NCBI GenBank assembly: GCA_025463785.1 | Contig: JAODBD010000011.1 | Coordinates: 124,001-188,000, forward strand | Length of the DNA: 64,000 bases | Origin: Glaciihabitans sp. | Lineage (GTDB): Bacteria > Actinomycetota > Actinomycetes > Actinomycetales > Microbacteriaceae | Direction of reading: 5' to 3' | Shown: positions 44,557-53,555 of the stretch, piece after piece | Position numbering within the stretch: the first letter of the stretch is position 1 | Layout: every line of letters begins with the position of its first letter | Notes under the pieces: generated by a model | The model's input: the letters and a program-made list of their open reading frames with translations, nothing else | Database searches by the model: none | Told to the model about the DNA's origin: nothing | Made by a program: the position numbers and the translations under genes

Positions 44557-45641
44557 CGCTGGCAGGAACCATCCCGGACTCGGTCCCAACGCCGCCCGCG
44601 CGCCGCGCTTCGGGCCGGCCGATCCTCGAGATCCGCGATCTGACGGTCGACTACGGGTACGGAGACGAGCGTGTGCACGCGCTGCGAGGTGTGAGCCTGA
44701 CTCTGAACGAGGGCGAAGTGCTCGGCCTCGCTGGGGAATCGGGATGCGGCAAGTCGACGCTCGTCTATGCCGCGACGCGCCTCCTTCCGCCTCCGGGCCT
44801 TATCAGCGGCGGCCAAGTGCTGTACTACCCGGAGGACGGCGGGCAACCGGTCGACGTGCTTCGCCAACCCGAGGATGAGCTGCGCGAATCCCGCTGGCAG
44901 GACACGGCGATCGTGTTCCAGGGCGCAATGAACTCCCTCAATCCGGTCTACCGAATCGGCACCCAGATTACCGATGCCATTGCGGCCCACCGACCCGGAA
45001 TGTCTCGTGCCCAGCGAGACGAACGCGCTCGCGAACTGCTGTCGATGGTTGGCATCGCACCGAATCGCATCCGGTCGTATCCGCACCAGTTGTCGGGCGG
45101 GATGCGCCAGCGCGTGATGATCGCAATGGCGCTGGCTCTCGAACCGCGGGTGCTGATCATGGACGAGCCGACCACGGCCCTCGACGTCGTGATGCAGCGG
45201 CAGATCGTCGAGCAAATTATCGAGCTGCGCGACCGCATGGGTTTCGCGGTCATCTTCATCACGCACGATGTTTCGCTGCTGATCGAGGTGGCCGACCGGA
45301 TCGCCATCATGTACGCGGGTGAGATCGTGGAGCACGGGCCTGCCAGCACGATGTATCGCAAGCCGCGGCATCCATACACTCTGGGGCTGCTCAATTCGTT
45401 CCCGCCGCTGCACGGCCCCAAACAGGAACTCACCGGGATACCGGGCTCGCCGCCCGACCTGCAGGCGCTTCCTTCCGGGTGCCGGTTCCACCCGCGCTGC
45501 CCGTACGCCTTCGACACCTGTTCGACTGTAACGCCCACGCTCGCACACACCGGAGTGCCGGGCGAGTCGAATCGGCAGGTCGCCTGCTGGCTGAACGAGA
45601 ACGAGTCTCTGCTGCCCGCGCCCCTGCACATCACCGCCTAA
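44553..45641 (+). CDS. Peptide-type ABC transporter ATPase (DppD/OppD-like)
   Basis: 362 aa. Walker A GESGCGKSTLVYAA, signature LSGGMRQRVMIAMALA, Walker B VLIMDEPTTALD and switch FITHDVSLLIEVAD. The C-terminal oligopeptide extension is [17 protein letters not shown]. Start overlaps the preceding stop (ATGA). It completes the five-component transporter (binding protein, two permeases, two ATPases), so this locus can work without outside subunits. Confidence 0.93.
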   Translation: MTLAGTIPDSVPTPPARRASGRPILEIRDLTVDYGYGDERVHALRGVSLTLNEGEVLGLAGESGCGKSTLVYAATRLLPPPGLISGGQVLYYPEDGGQPVDVLRQPEDELRESRWQDTAIVFQGAMNSLNPVYRIGTQITDAIAAHRPGMSRAQRDERARELLSMVGIAPNRIRSYPHQLSGGMRQRVMIAMALALEPRVLIMDEPTTALDVVMQRQIVEQIIELRDRMGFAVIFITHDVSLLIEVADRIAIMYAGEIVEHGPASTMYRKPRHPYTLGLLNSFPPLHGPKQELTGIPGSPPDLQALPSGCRFHPRCPYAFDTCSTVTPTLAHTGVPGESNRQVACWLNENESLLPAPLHITA

Positions 45642-45722
45642 CCCGGCCCTGCTGCCCGTCCCCGGCCCACCTGGCCACCTCACCTCCCGGCCCCACCCGA
45701 CCTGGCCTGCCGCGCCCGCCCT

Positions 45723-45822
45723 CTTTGGAAATTCAGGAGATTGGTCGTCGTGCATCTCGGTTGGCAGCCAGGATGAGGGTTCCGCGAAGGTGAAGACGAC
45801 CAATCTCCTGAATTTTCGAAAG
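45723..45822. repeat. Intergenic inverted-repeat element, copy 2
   Basis: 100 bp; left arm 45723-45749 and right arm 45795-45822 are reverse complements apart from one mismatch and one inserted base, with the core TTTGGAAATTCAGGA in the left arm. The interior of about 45 bp is unrelated to the other copies. Unlike copies 1 and 3 it lies between two genes in the same direction, ending 24 bp before the rsmE start. The 81 bp between the ATPase stop and the element are about 60% C (49 C, 18 G by hand count). Confidence 0.9.
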
Positions 45823-45846
45823 CACGGGAACTGCCATGCTTGAGGG

Positions 45847-46620
45847 GTGGCCAATCTTTACCTGAGTGATGAGGTGGGGGAGCCCGTCGTCGGCGAGACC
45901 GCGGTTGTTGTCGGGCCAGAGGCCAGACATGCCGTTACGGTAAACAGATTGGCGGTCGGCGAGCACGTGACCGTCGGAAACGGCGTCGGCACGGTCGCGC
46001 ACGGCACTGTGACTGTGGTTGCTCCCGCTGCGTTCAGTTTCGAGGTCGAAACCGTCAGTCGCGTGGAGCGACCAACCCCGGCGATCTGGCTTGCGCAGGC
46101 GCTCGCAAAGGGGGATCGCGATGAGCTGGCGATCCAGGCGGCTACCGAACTGGGTGTTGATGGCGTGATCCCGTGGGCCGCGGCGCGCAGCATTTCGCGC
46201 TGGGAAGGCGCGAAGGTCGCCAAAAACCAGGAACGCTGGGCCGCGATCGTGCGTGAGGCGACCAAGCAGTCGAGTCGGGCGTGGGTTCCCGAGGTGAGCC
46301 CGCTGGTCTCGGCGAAGCAGCTGGCGACGCTTGCGGCATCCGCGCAGGTCATCGTGCTCGACCCGCTGAGCCAGACCCCGCTGAGCCAGCTCCCGCTAAG
46401 CCAATTCGCGCCGACATCAGCGCGGGTTGACATAGCCGAAAAGGACTCCCGCGACATCGTGCTCGTCGTTGGCCCGGAGGGTGGCATCGCGGCGAGCGAG
46501 CTCGAGCTGCTGTACGGCGCGGGCGCGGTGGGCGCCCGACTCGGCGACGGCATCCTCCGCACATCCACTGCGGGGCCGGCGGCAATCGCTGTGCTGAGCG
46601 CGAAACTTCGGAACTGGTAG
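45847..46620 (+). CDS. rsmE: 16S rRNA (uracil-1498-N3) methyltransferase
   Basis: 257 aa. N-terminal PUA-like part (ARHAVTVNRLAVGEHVTVGN), then a SPOUT methyltransferase domain with GPEGGIAASELELL and GDGILRTSTAGPAAIAVL, the knot and SAM-binding motifs. It methylates U1498 in the 16S rRNA decoding region. A triple tetrapeptide-like repeat (PLSQTPLSQLPLSQF, about residues 174-188) sits in a surface loop and is not part of the conserved fold. The GTG start follows GAGG closely. Confidence 0.93.
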   Translation: MANLYLSDEVGEPVVGETAVVVGPEARHAVTVNRLAVGEHVTVGNGVGTVAHGTVTVVAPAAFSFEVETVSRVERPTPAIWLAQALAKGDRDELAIQAATELGVDGVIPWAAARSISRWEGAKVAKNQERWAAIVREATKQSSRAWVPEVSPLVSAKQLATLAASAQVIVLDPLSQTPLSQLPLSQFAPTSARVDIAEKDSRDIVLVVGPEGGIAASELELLYGAGAVGARLGDGILRTSTAGPAAIAVLSAKLRNW

Positions 46621-46644
46621 CCCCGCTCACATTAAGCTGGGTGC

Positions 46645-46995
46645 ATGTCTGAAGCTACATCCACGATCTTTGAGCGCATCATCTCGCGCGATATTCCGGC
46701 GGATGTCGTGTTCGAGAACGACCGCATCATCGCCTTCCGAGACATCGCGCCGCAGGCCCCGCTGCACCTTCTCGTTGTGCCAAAGACGGCGGAATACGCG
46801 AACGTCGCAGAACTTGCCGCGGGCGACCCGGCGCTTCTCGCTGAAGTGGTCGCAACGGCCGAACAGCTTGCGTCGGAGCACTCGAACGGTGAATACCGCC
46901 TCGTCTTCAACAGCGGTGAAAGCGCCGGTCAAACCGTCTTTCACGTGCACGCGCATGTCCTGAGCGGCTCGCTGAACGAGAGCCCCCTTGCCTAG
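46645..46995 (+). CDS. HIT family protein (HINT-like)
   Basis: 116 aa. Contains the complete HIT motif HVHAHVLSG with its three histidines, preceded by IAFRDIAPQAPLHLLVVPK, the pattern of HINT-type purine nucleoside phosphoramidases. It is part of the conserved actinobacterial block rsmE-HIT-phoH-ybeY; its stop overlaps the phoH start. Confidence 0.94.
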   Translation: MSEATSTIFERIISRDIPADVVFENDRIIAFRDIAPQAPLHLLVVPKTAEYANVAELAAGDPALLAEVVATAEQLASEHSNGEYRLVFNSGESAGQTVFHVHAHVLSGSLNESPLA

Positions 46996-48091
46996 CGGTG
47001 ATGGGGCCGAACGCGATGCCACCGAGCGCGCAGAGTTGCATGTCGACGGGCTCGCGATGGTGCGTCTTCTCGGCCCGCAGGACCGCCTGCTCAAAACCAT
47101 TGAGCGCCAGTATCCCGAGGTCGAGGTACTGGTGCGCGGCAATCAAATCACGCTAACCGGGCAACCGGCGCAGGTTCAGGCGGCCAAGCGCCTGGTTGAG
47201 GAGTTGATCCAACTGGTACGCAACGGAGCCGATCTGGGCCAGAGCGACGTAACGTCGTCGGCCCGCATCCTCGACACGAATGCCGGCAGTCCGGCCGAAC
47301 TGCTGAGCCAGGCCATTCTTACGAGCCGTGGCAAGAGCATCCGTCCGAAGACGCTCGGCCAAAAAGAGTATGTCGACGCGATCGACGAGCACACGATCGT
47401 GTTCGGAATCGGACCGGCCGGCACTGGTAAGACCTATCTCGCCATGGCGAAAGCGGTGCAGTCGCTACAGCGCAAGGAGGTCGAGCGCATCATCCTGACT
47501 CGTCCGGCAGTTGAAGCGGGCGAGCGCCTCGGTTTCCTGCCAGGCACGCTGACAGACAAGATCGACCCCTACCTGCGTCCGCTGTACGACGCACTCAACG
47601 AGATGATGGATCCCGAAATCGTTCCCAAGCTGCTTGCAGCGGGCACGGTCGAGGTCGCACCGCTGGCCTACATGCGCGGTCGCACGCTCAACAACGCATT
47701 TGTGGTGCTCGATGAGGCGCAGAACACGACGCCGGAGCAGATGAAGATGTTCCTGACGCGCCTGGGCTTCGGCTCGAAGATGGTCGTGACGGGCGATGTC
47801 ACTCAGGTCGATCTGCCAGCGGGGGCAAGCGGGCTGCAGCTGGTGACGCGGGTTCTGAATGAAATCGATGACATCCACTTTTCGAGATTGACCAGTGCCG
47901 ACGTTGTGAGACACACGCTGGTCGGCCAGATCGTTGACGCCTACACCAGGTTCGATGCCGAACGCCAGGCGGCGAAATTCGAGCGCGAGCACGGCGATCC
48001 CGACGGAGTGAACCGTGCCGAACGCCGAGGACACCAGCCAGCTGATAGACGGCCGCCGAGCCCGCGCACAGAGAAACGATGGGGCCGCTAA
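46988..48091 (+). CDS. phoH: PhoH-like ATPase
   Basis: 367 aa. An N-terminal KH-like region (VLVRGNQITLTGQPAQVQAA) is followed by the P-loop domain: Walker A GPAGTGKTYLAMAKAV (about residue 140), LTRPAVEAGERLGFLPG and the Walker B region FVVLDEAQNTTPEQMKMFL with VVTGDVTQVDLP. The family is linked to RNA processing, and PhoH is usually next to the endoribonuclease YbeY as here. The TTG start at 46988 lies within the end of the HIT gene; a downstream TTG near 47036 is an alternative. Confidence 0.92.
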   Translation: MPSGDGAERDATERAELHVDGLAMVRLLGPQDRLLKTIERQYPEVEVLVRGNQITLTGQPAQVQAAKRLVEELIQLVRNGADLGQSDVTSSARILDTNAGSPAELLSQAILTSRGKSIRPKTLGQKEYVDAIDEHTIVFGIGPAGTGKTYLAMAKAVQSLQRKEVERIILTRPAVEAGERLGFLPGTLTDKIDPYLRPLYDALNEMMDPEIVPKLLAAGTVEVAPLAYMRGRTLNNAFVVLDEAQNTTPEQMKMFLTRLGFGSKMVVTGDVTQVDLPAGASGLQLVTRVLNEIDDIHFSRLTSADVVRHTLVGQIVDAYTRFDAERQAAKFEREHGDPDGVNRAERRGHQPADRRPPSPRTEKRWGR

Positions 48092-48093
48092 CC

Positions 48094-48555
48094 GTGAGCA
48101 TTGAGATCAACAACGAGTCGTCGATCGAGGTCGACGAGTCGGTGCTGCAGCGGCTTGTCACCTACGACCTCGACCAGCTGCACGTGCATCCCGATGCGGA
48201 GCTGGCAATTCTCCTCGTCGACGAGTCGGCCATGGAGCAACTCCACGTGCAGTGGATGGATGAGCCCGGCCCGACGGATGTCCTCAGCTTTCCCATGGAC
48301 GAGCTCCGACCTGGCACAGAAGACCAGCCAACACCGGCCGGCCTCCTCGGCGACATCGTGCTTTGCCCGCAGGTCGCGGTAGTGCAAGCCGAAGCCGCGG
48401 GCCACAGCGCTCTGGATGAGATGCTGCTGTTGACAACGCACGGTCTCCTACACTTGCTCGGCTTCGATCACGCCGAGCCAGACGAAGAGAAGGAGATGTT
48501 CGCCATTCAGCGCGACCTCCTCAGCGGATTCGCAACGAGCGAGCGAAGACGGTAG
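48094..48555 (+). CDS. ybeY: Endoribonuclease YbeY
   Basis: 153 aa. The zinc-binding motif H-x3-H-x5-H is seen in THGLLHLLGFDHAEPDEEKE, and DVLSFPMDE is also conserved. YbeY matures 16S rRNA 3' ends and takes part in ribosome quality control. The GTG at 48094 gives the family-typical SIEINNES N-terminus and follows GGGGC; the frame also has an ATG at 48079 overlapping phoH. It is 10 bp before the CNNM gene. Confidence 0.94.
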   Translation: MSIEINNESSIEVDESVLQRLVTYDLDQLHVHPDAELAILLVDESAMEQLHVQWMDEPGPTDVLSFPMDELRPGTEDQPTPAGLLGDIVLCPQVAVVQAEAAGHSALDEMLLLTTHGLLHLLGFDHAEPDEEKEMFAIQRDLLSGFATSERRR

Positions 48556-48564
48556 GCACGCGCC

Positions 48565-49878
48565 ATGATCGCGATCTTCGTCGTCGCAGCCGTCGTGCTC
48601 GTGGTGTTTGGCGGCCTTCTGGCTGCCTCAGACGCTGCGTTGACGGTTCTGAGTCGCACGGATCTCGTCGATCTCGCCTCCCATAGTCGCGCTCGTAGAT
48701 CCCTGCTCGGCATCGCCAGCGACATGGGCGCTCACGTCAACGCCCTCAACTTCATGCGCGTGGTCTCCGAGACCACGGCGGCCGTGCTCGTGTCTCTCTC
48801 GTTTGCGTACAGCTTTCACGACTGGTGGTGGACCCTCCTTGCCAGCGCGCTCATCATGACGGCGGTGTCGTTCGTGCTGGTCGGGTCGAGTCCGCGAAGC
48901 GTCGGTCGCGCCCACTCACGCGGGATAATGCTGTTCTCGGCCCCCGTCATCCGCCTGATCCGGGTGATTCTTGGGCCCATTGCCAACGCCCTCGTCGCGA
49001 TCGGCAACCGTGTCACGCCGGGTCGTCCGAAAAACGCAACGTTCTCGAGCGAAGAGCAACTGCTCAGTATGGTCGATGAGGCGACCGAACTCGACGTGCT
49101 GGGCGAGGACGATCGCGAACTGATCCACTCAATCTTCGAGTTCAACGACACGGTGGTTCGCGAGGTCATGGTTCCGCGAACCGACATGGTGACGATCGAC
49201 GGTGACGCCAATCTCGGGACCGCGATGGGACTGTTTCTGAGCCGTGGAGTCTCGCGGGTTCCGGTTCTCGGCGAAGACATCGACAACGTAGTCGGCATCC
49301 TCTACCTGCGTGATGTGGCGCGGCTCGAATATGAGAAAACCAAGGGTTCAGAAGCCACCACGGCAGCGCAACTGGCGCGGCCCGCGCTGTTCGTGCCGGA
49401 ATCGAAGAAAGCGGATGACACCCTGCGCCAGATGCAGCTCGAGTCGAACCATTTGGCCATGGTCATCGACGAGTACGGCGGCATCGCGGGCCTCGTTACG
49501 CTCGAAGACCTCATCGAGGAGCTCGTGGGAGACATCTCCGACGAATACGACCGTGAAGTCCCCGACTTCGAAGACCTGGGCGATGGCCATTATCGCGTCG
49601 CCGCACGAATGCCGGTCGACGAACTGGGTGACCTGTTCGGCATCGAGCTCGAGGATGACGAGGTCGACTCCGTCGGCGGGCTCCTCACGAAGACGGTCGG
49701 GAGGCTTCCTGTCGCGGGGTCGACCGCGAGCGTCTCCGGCCTGATCCTCACCGCCGAGCGCACCGACGGCCGGCGCAAGAGGATCAGCACGGTACTCGTT
49801 AGGCGCGATCAGTCGCTGATTGATGCGCAGGCGGCGTTCGCGGATACAAAATCCGCTGAATCGAAGGATGAAGAATGA
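48565..49878 (+). CDS. CNNM/CBS-domain membrane protein (hemolysin C/CorC family)
   Basis: 437 aa. An N-terminal DUF21/CNNM transmembrane domain of about 180 residues with a helix running from residue 3, then a CBS pair (EVMVPRTDMVTIDGD; HLAMVIDEYGGIAGLVTLED) and a C-terminal transporter-associated CorC_HlyC domain. Relatives transport or regulate Mg/Co ions; the hemolysin name is historical. Its position between ybeY and era is conserved in Actinobacteria, and its stop overlaps the era start (ATGA). Confidence 0.93.
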   Translation: MIAIFVVAAVVLVVFGGLLAASDAALTVLSRTDLVDLASHSRARRSLLGIASDMGAHVNALNFMRVVSETTAAVLVSLSFAYSFHDWWWTLLASALIMTAVSFVLVGSSPRSVGRAHSRGIMLFSAPVIRLIRVILGPIANALVAIGNRVTPGRPKNATFSSEEQLLSMVDEATELDVLGEDDRELIHSIFEFNDTVVREVMVPRTDMVTIDGDANLGTAMGLFLSRGVSRVPVLGEDIDNVVGILYLRDVARLEYEKTKGSEATTAAQLARPALFVPESKKADDTLRQMQLESNHLAMVIDEYGGIAGLVTLEDLIEELVGDISDEYDREVPDFEDLGDGHYRVAARMPVDELGDLFGIELEDDEVDSVGGLLTKTVGRLPVAGSTASVSGLILTAERTDGRRKRISTVLVRRDQSLIDAQAAFADTKSAESKDEE

Positions 49879-50768
49879 CTGACAGCTACCGCGCCGGCTT
49901 TGTGAGTTTCGTGGGCCGCCCCAACGTGGGCAAGTCGACCCTCACCAACGCGCTGGTCGGCGAGAAGGTCGCTATCACCTCGTCTAAGCCGCAGACCACC
50001 CGCCGTGCCATCCGAGGCATCGTGCACCAGCCAACTGGCCAGCTCATCATCGTTGACACGCCTGGCATGCACCGGCCACGCACACTGCTCGGCGAGCGGC
50101 TCAACACCATCGTCCAGGACACGCTCGCCGAGGTCGACGTCATTGGTCTGTGCATCCCCGCGAACGAGAAGATCGGGCCCGGCGACAGGTACATCAACGA
50201 GCAGCTCGATCGATTTCCGCGAGCGAAGAAGGTTGCGATCGTCACCAAGATCGACCGCGCGTCGCGACCGGCCGTTGCCGAGCAGCTGCAGGCGGTCAGT
50301 GAGCTGCGGGAGTGGGATTCGATCATTCCGATCTCGTCGCTGACCGGCATCCAGTTGGACACTCTCGCAACGGAACTCATCGCGCTCATGCCATTGTCCA
50401 AGCCGTTGTACCCGAGCGACGCCGTGACCGATGAGGGGCTCGAGTCGCGAATCTCCGAACTCATCCGCGAGGCCGTGCTCGAGGGTGTCGAAGACGAGCT
50501 GCCGCATTCGATCGCGGTCACGATCGACCAGATGAGCGAGCGGGATGATCGTGAAATGCTCGACATCTACGCGAACCTCTTCGTCGAGCGCGACAGTCAA
50601 AAAGGCATCATCATCGGACACGGCGGTGAGAGGCTTCAGGATGTCGGTGCCCGAGCGCGCGCCGCGATCGAGGCCCTGGTAGGTAAACAGGTGTTTCTTT
50701 CGCTGCGGGTCAAGGTCGCGAAGGATTGGCAGCGTGACGCCAAACAACTCGGGCGGCTGGGTTTCTAG
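49875..50768 (+). CDS. era: GTPase Era
   Basis: 297 aa. G1 GRPNVGKSTLTNAL, G2 area TTRRAIRGIV, G3 VDTPGMHRPR and G4 VTKIDRAS are present. The C-terminal KH domain contains IIIGHGGERLQDVGARAR. Era binds the 3' end of 16S rRNA during 30S maturation, in functional relation with YbeY encoded two genes upstream. Length is typical. Confidence 0.96.
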   Translation: MTDSYRAGFVSFVGRPNVGKSTLTNALVGEKVAITSSKPQTTRRAIRGIVHQPTGQLIIVDTPGMHRPRTLLGERLNTIVQDTLAEVDVIGLCIPANEKIGPGDRYINEQLDRFPRAKKVAIVTKIDRASRPAVAEQLQAVSELREWDSIIPISSLTGIQLDTLATELIALMPLSKPLYPSDAVTDEGLESRISELIREAVLEGVEDELPHSIAVTIDQMSERDDREMLDIYANLFVERDSQKGIIIGHGGERLQDVGARARAAIEALVGKQVFLSLRVKVAKDWQRDAKQLGRLGF

Positions 50769-50851
50769 GCACTACATCGGCAGGATGATTTGCGACGATC
50801 GGTCGGGCGATATACGCCCAATCGCCGCGTGCGACCTCTACCGTTGAGACC

Positions 50852-52051
50852 ATGTTCACGCGATTGAAGCCGTATCAGGTCGTCGTCGATGTGACCATCG
50901 GCCTGGTCTTCTTCGTCTTCGTGTCCGGGTTCCACGGGCTCGTGTCGTCGTACAGCGACCTCGCGGTCTCGCTCGGCCTCGGCATCGCCCTCGGGTTCCG
51001 TCGTTTTTCGCCCGCGGTCTCGCTCGGGGTCGCCTGGGTCACCGCACTCATCCAGATGTACTGGCTGCACCTCGGTCCGGGGGTTGCCGATTTTGCCATC
51101 CTGGCCGTGCTGTACGCGACCGCCTCGCACGGGAGCTTCATCGTGCGAAGAATCGGCTTCGTCTCGATCTTCGCCGGCTCGCTGCTCGGAGCGATCTACC
51201 TGCTCGGGGGTGGCGCATCCTCGCTCGTCAATCTCAGGCTCGACCTGTCATCGATCGCCGAGGTGCTCCGGCTCGGCCTGCTCCTCATCTTCTACCTGGC
51301 CCTGCTGCTCGTTCTTCTCGGCCTGCCATGGACTGCTGGCAACCTCGTGCGCACCCGTATCGTCGCGCGCGAAAACCAGACCGCGCGGGCCCGGGCAGAA
51401 CTCGATGCCACCGCGGCGGAGCAGGATGTCATCGTCGAACAGGAGCGCAATCGCATCGCCCGCGACATGCATGATGTGGTCGCTCATTCGCTTGCGGTCG
51501 TCATCGCCCAGGCCGATGGCGCCAGGTACGCGAGGGTCAACGCCCCCGAGACGGTCGACGAGGCGCTCGCCGCGATCTCATCGACCGCGCGTGACGCGCT
51601 CGCGGATGTCCGCCTGCTGCTCGGGCAGCTGCGGCACTCTCAGTCGGAGGGACCGCAACCTGTCCTCGCAGACCTCGATCGCCTATTCGACCAGCTTCGC
51701 GCATCCGGTCTCACCATCGGCTTCGACGTTGAGGGAACGCCCTTCGTGCTCGGCACTGCCCAGCAGCTTGCGATCTATCGCATCGTGCAGGAGGCGCTGA
51801 CGAACGCGCTGCGTCATGGCGATGTCTCACGCGAGGTCGTCGTGCACTTCACCTGGACACCAATCGACCTGGAGGTCACCATTTCTAGCTCACTCACGTC
51901 TTCACCGGCAACAGCAGAACTGCGGGTCGGACACGGCCTCGCCGGCATGAGGGAACGCGCGGCACTCGTAGGTGGTCAGCTGCAGACGGAGGTCACCGAT
52001 CGCGAATTCGTCGTATACGCGGTCATCCCGGCGACGACGGTGCCGGCATGA
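50852..52051 (+). CDS. NarL-type sensor histidine kinase
   Basis: 399 aa. Five or six N-terminal membrane helices and no large extracytoplasmic loop. The HisKA_3 dimerisation segment is ERNRIARDMHDVVAHSLAVV with the phospho-histidine near residue 206, and the ATPase domain shows YRIVQEALTNALRHG and GHGLAGMRERAALVGG. It is coupled by an ATGA overlap with a LuxR-type regulator and lies directly upstream of an ABC exporter, a layout common for cell-envelope stress or drug-sensing systems in Actinobacteria; the signal is unknown. Confidence 0.93.
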   Translation: MFTRLKPYQVVVDVTIGLVFFVFVSGFHGLVSSYSDLAVSLGLGIALGFRRFSPAVSLGVAWVTALIQMYWLHLGPGVADFAILAVLYATASHGSFIVRRIGFVSIFAGSLLGAIYLLGGGASSLVNLRLDLSSIAEVLRLGLLLIFYLALLLVLLGLPWTAGNLVRTRIVARENQTARARAELDATAAEQDVIVEQERNRIARDMHDVVAHSLAVVIAQADGARYARVNAPETVDEALAAISSTARDALADVRLLLGQLRHSQSEGPQPVLADLDRLFDQLRASGLTIGFDVEGTPFVLGTAQQLAIYRIVQEALTNALRHGDVSREVVVHFTWTPIDLEVTISSSLTSSPATAELRVGHGLAGMRERAALVGGQLQTEVTDREFVVYAVIPATTVPA

Positions 52052-52716
52052 GCGAGCCCATCAAGGTCGTTCTCGTCGACGACCAGGCATTGTTCCGCAC
52101 CGGCATCAGGATGCTCGTCTCATCCCAGCCCGACCTCGAGTTCGTCGGCGAGGCCGCCAACGGTGTCGAGGGCATCGCGATCGCAGCCTCGTCGCGCCCC
52201 GATGTCATTCTCATGGACATCCGGATGCCCGTCATGGACGGCATCGAAGCAACCGAGGCGATCCTGCGAGCGGCGGATGCCCGTGGCGGATCCCGACCGC
52301 GCATTATCGTTCTGACCACCTTCGACCTCGACGAGGCGGCCACGCGCGCAATTCGTGGCGGCGCGAGCGGATTTCTGCTGAAGGATGCTGACCCGGAGTT
52401 CCTGCTGGCGGCCATCCGCACCGTGCACGCAGGTACCTCAGTCATCGCAGCAGCGGCGACCCGCGAGCTGTTCGAGCACTTCGACTCACAGTCGGCCGGC
52501 GGCGCGCAGCCCGTCGCCTTTGCCACCCTGACCTCCCGAGAGCGCGATATCTTTCTGCTCGCCGCACGGGGGCTTAGCAACTCCGAAATCGCGAGCGGCG
52601 AATTTCTGAGTGAGGCGACCGTCAAGACGCACATCAGTCGCATCCTTTCGAAGCTCAGTCTTCGCGATCGGGTGCAGCTCGTGGTGTTCGCCTTCGAGCA
52701 TCGCCTGGTCGACTAG
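52048..52716 (+). CDS. NarL/LuxR-type response regulator
   Basis: 222 aa. Receiver domain with KVVLVDDQALFRTGIRML and phospho-acceptor Asp in VILMDIRMPVMDG (about residue 56); the lysine in GFLLKDADPEFLL completes the active site. C-terminal HTH: LTSRERDIFLLAARGLSNSE and TVKTHISRILSKL. It should control the adjacent ABC exporter genes, which begin 78 bp downstream. Confidence 0.94.
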   Translation: MSEPIKVVLVDDQALFRTGIRMLVSSQPDLEFVGEAANGVEGIAIAASSRPDVILMDIRMPVMDGIEATEAILRAADARGGSRPRIIVLTTFDLDEAATRAIRGGASGFLLKDADPEFLLAAIRTVHAGTSVIAAAATRELFEHFDSQSAGGAQPVAFATLTSRERDIFLLAARGLSNSEIASGEFLSEATVKTHISRILSKLSLRDRVQLVVFAFEHRLVD

Positions 52717-52793
52717 GAATCATCCTCGCGACGGATGCCGGAGGCCACGTCAGGCTGATTCGCGGCTCGACAGCGCCCAATAGCCTTGGCGAC

Positions 52794-53555
52794 ATGGAAA
52801 ACACTCAGGCTCCCCAGGCCCTCGTCGCCAGGGTCGAAAACCTCACCAAGTCATACGGCTCAGGTGCGAACAGAATCGACGCTCTTGCCGGCGTCACCAT
52901 CGGAATCGAACGCGGAAAGTTCACCGCGATAATGGGTCCAAGCGGCTCAGGCAAGTCGACGCTCATGCATGTCATGGCCGGCCTCGACTCAGCCACGTCC
53001 GGTCGTGCCTGGCTCGCGGACACCGAGATCACGAAACTGGATGACGGCGAACTGACGCTACTGCGTCGCCGTCGCGTCGGCTTTGTGTTCCAGTCGTTCA
53101 ATCTCGTTCCCACCCTCGATATCGAAGGCAATATCCTGCTGCCATTCGAGCTCGACGGCCGCCGCCCGACAACGGAAGAACGGGCCTGGATCAACCGGCT
53201 GATTGCGTCGCTCGGTCTGGCCGATCGTCTCGATCATCGCCCGTATGAACTCTCCGGTGGCCAGCAGCAGCGCGTGGCGATCGCCCGTGCGCTCGGCACC
53301 CGCCCCGACCTCGTTTTCGCTGACGAACCGACCGGCAACCTCGACTCGCGTACGGGTCGTGAAGTGCTTGCGCTTCTTGCCGCGGCAAGCTCGGAATACG
53401 GACAGAGCATCGCGATGGTCACCCACGATCCGATCGCTGCCAGCTATGCCGACCGCATCCTGTTCCTCGCAGACGGGCTCGTCGTCGACGACCTTCCTCG
53501 CTCGACGCCCGAAGAAATCAGCCGCTACATGCTCGGAATGGAGCGCGCATCATGA
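52794..53555 (+). CDS. MacB/LolD-type ABC transporter ATPase
   Basis: 253 aa. Walker [17 protein letters not shown], signature [16 protein letters not shown] and the typical type VII Walker B region [14 protein letters not shown], then [14 protein letters not shown]. Type VII systems use ATP hydrolysis for mechanotransmission or antibiotic/peptide extrusion. The gene overlaps its permease (ATGA) and follows a two-component system on the same strand. Confidence 0.94.
   Translation: MENTQAPQALVARVENLTKSYGSGANRIDALAGVTIGIERGKFTAIMGPSGSGKSTLMHVMAGLDSATSGRAWLADTEITKLDDGELTLLRRRRVGFVFQSFNLVPTLDIEGNILLPFELDGRRPTTEERAWINRLIASLGLADRLDHRPYELSGGQQQRVAIARALGTRPDLVFADEPTGNLDSRTGREVLALLAAASSEYGQSIAMVTHDPIAASYADRILFLADGLVVDDLPRSTPEEISRYMLGMERAS

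Noticed and set aside
43791-45854. 687-codon open frame on the minus strand across the peptide-type transporter genes
   Set aside because: It is antisense to four clear ABC transporter genes with intact motifs; long antisense frames are expected at this GC content, and its translation shows no domain.
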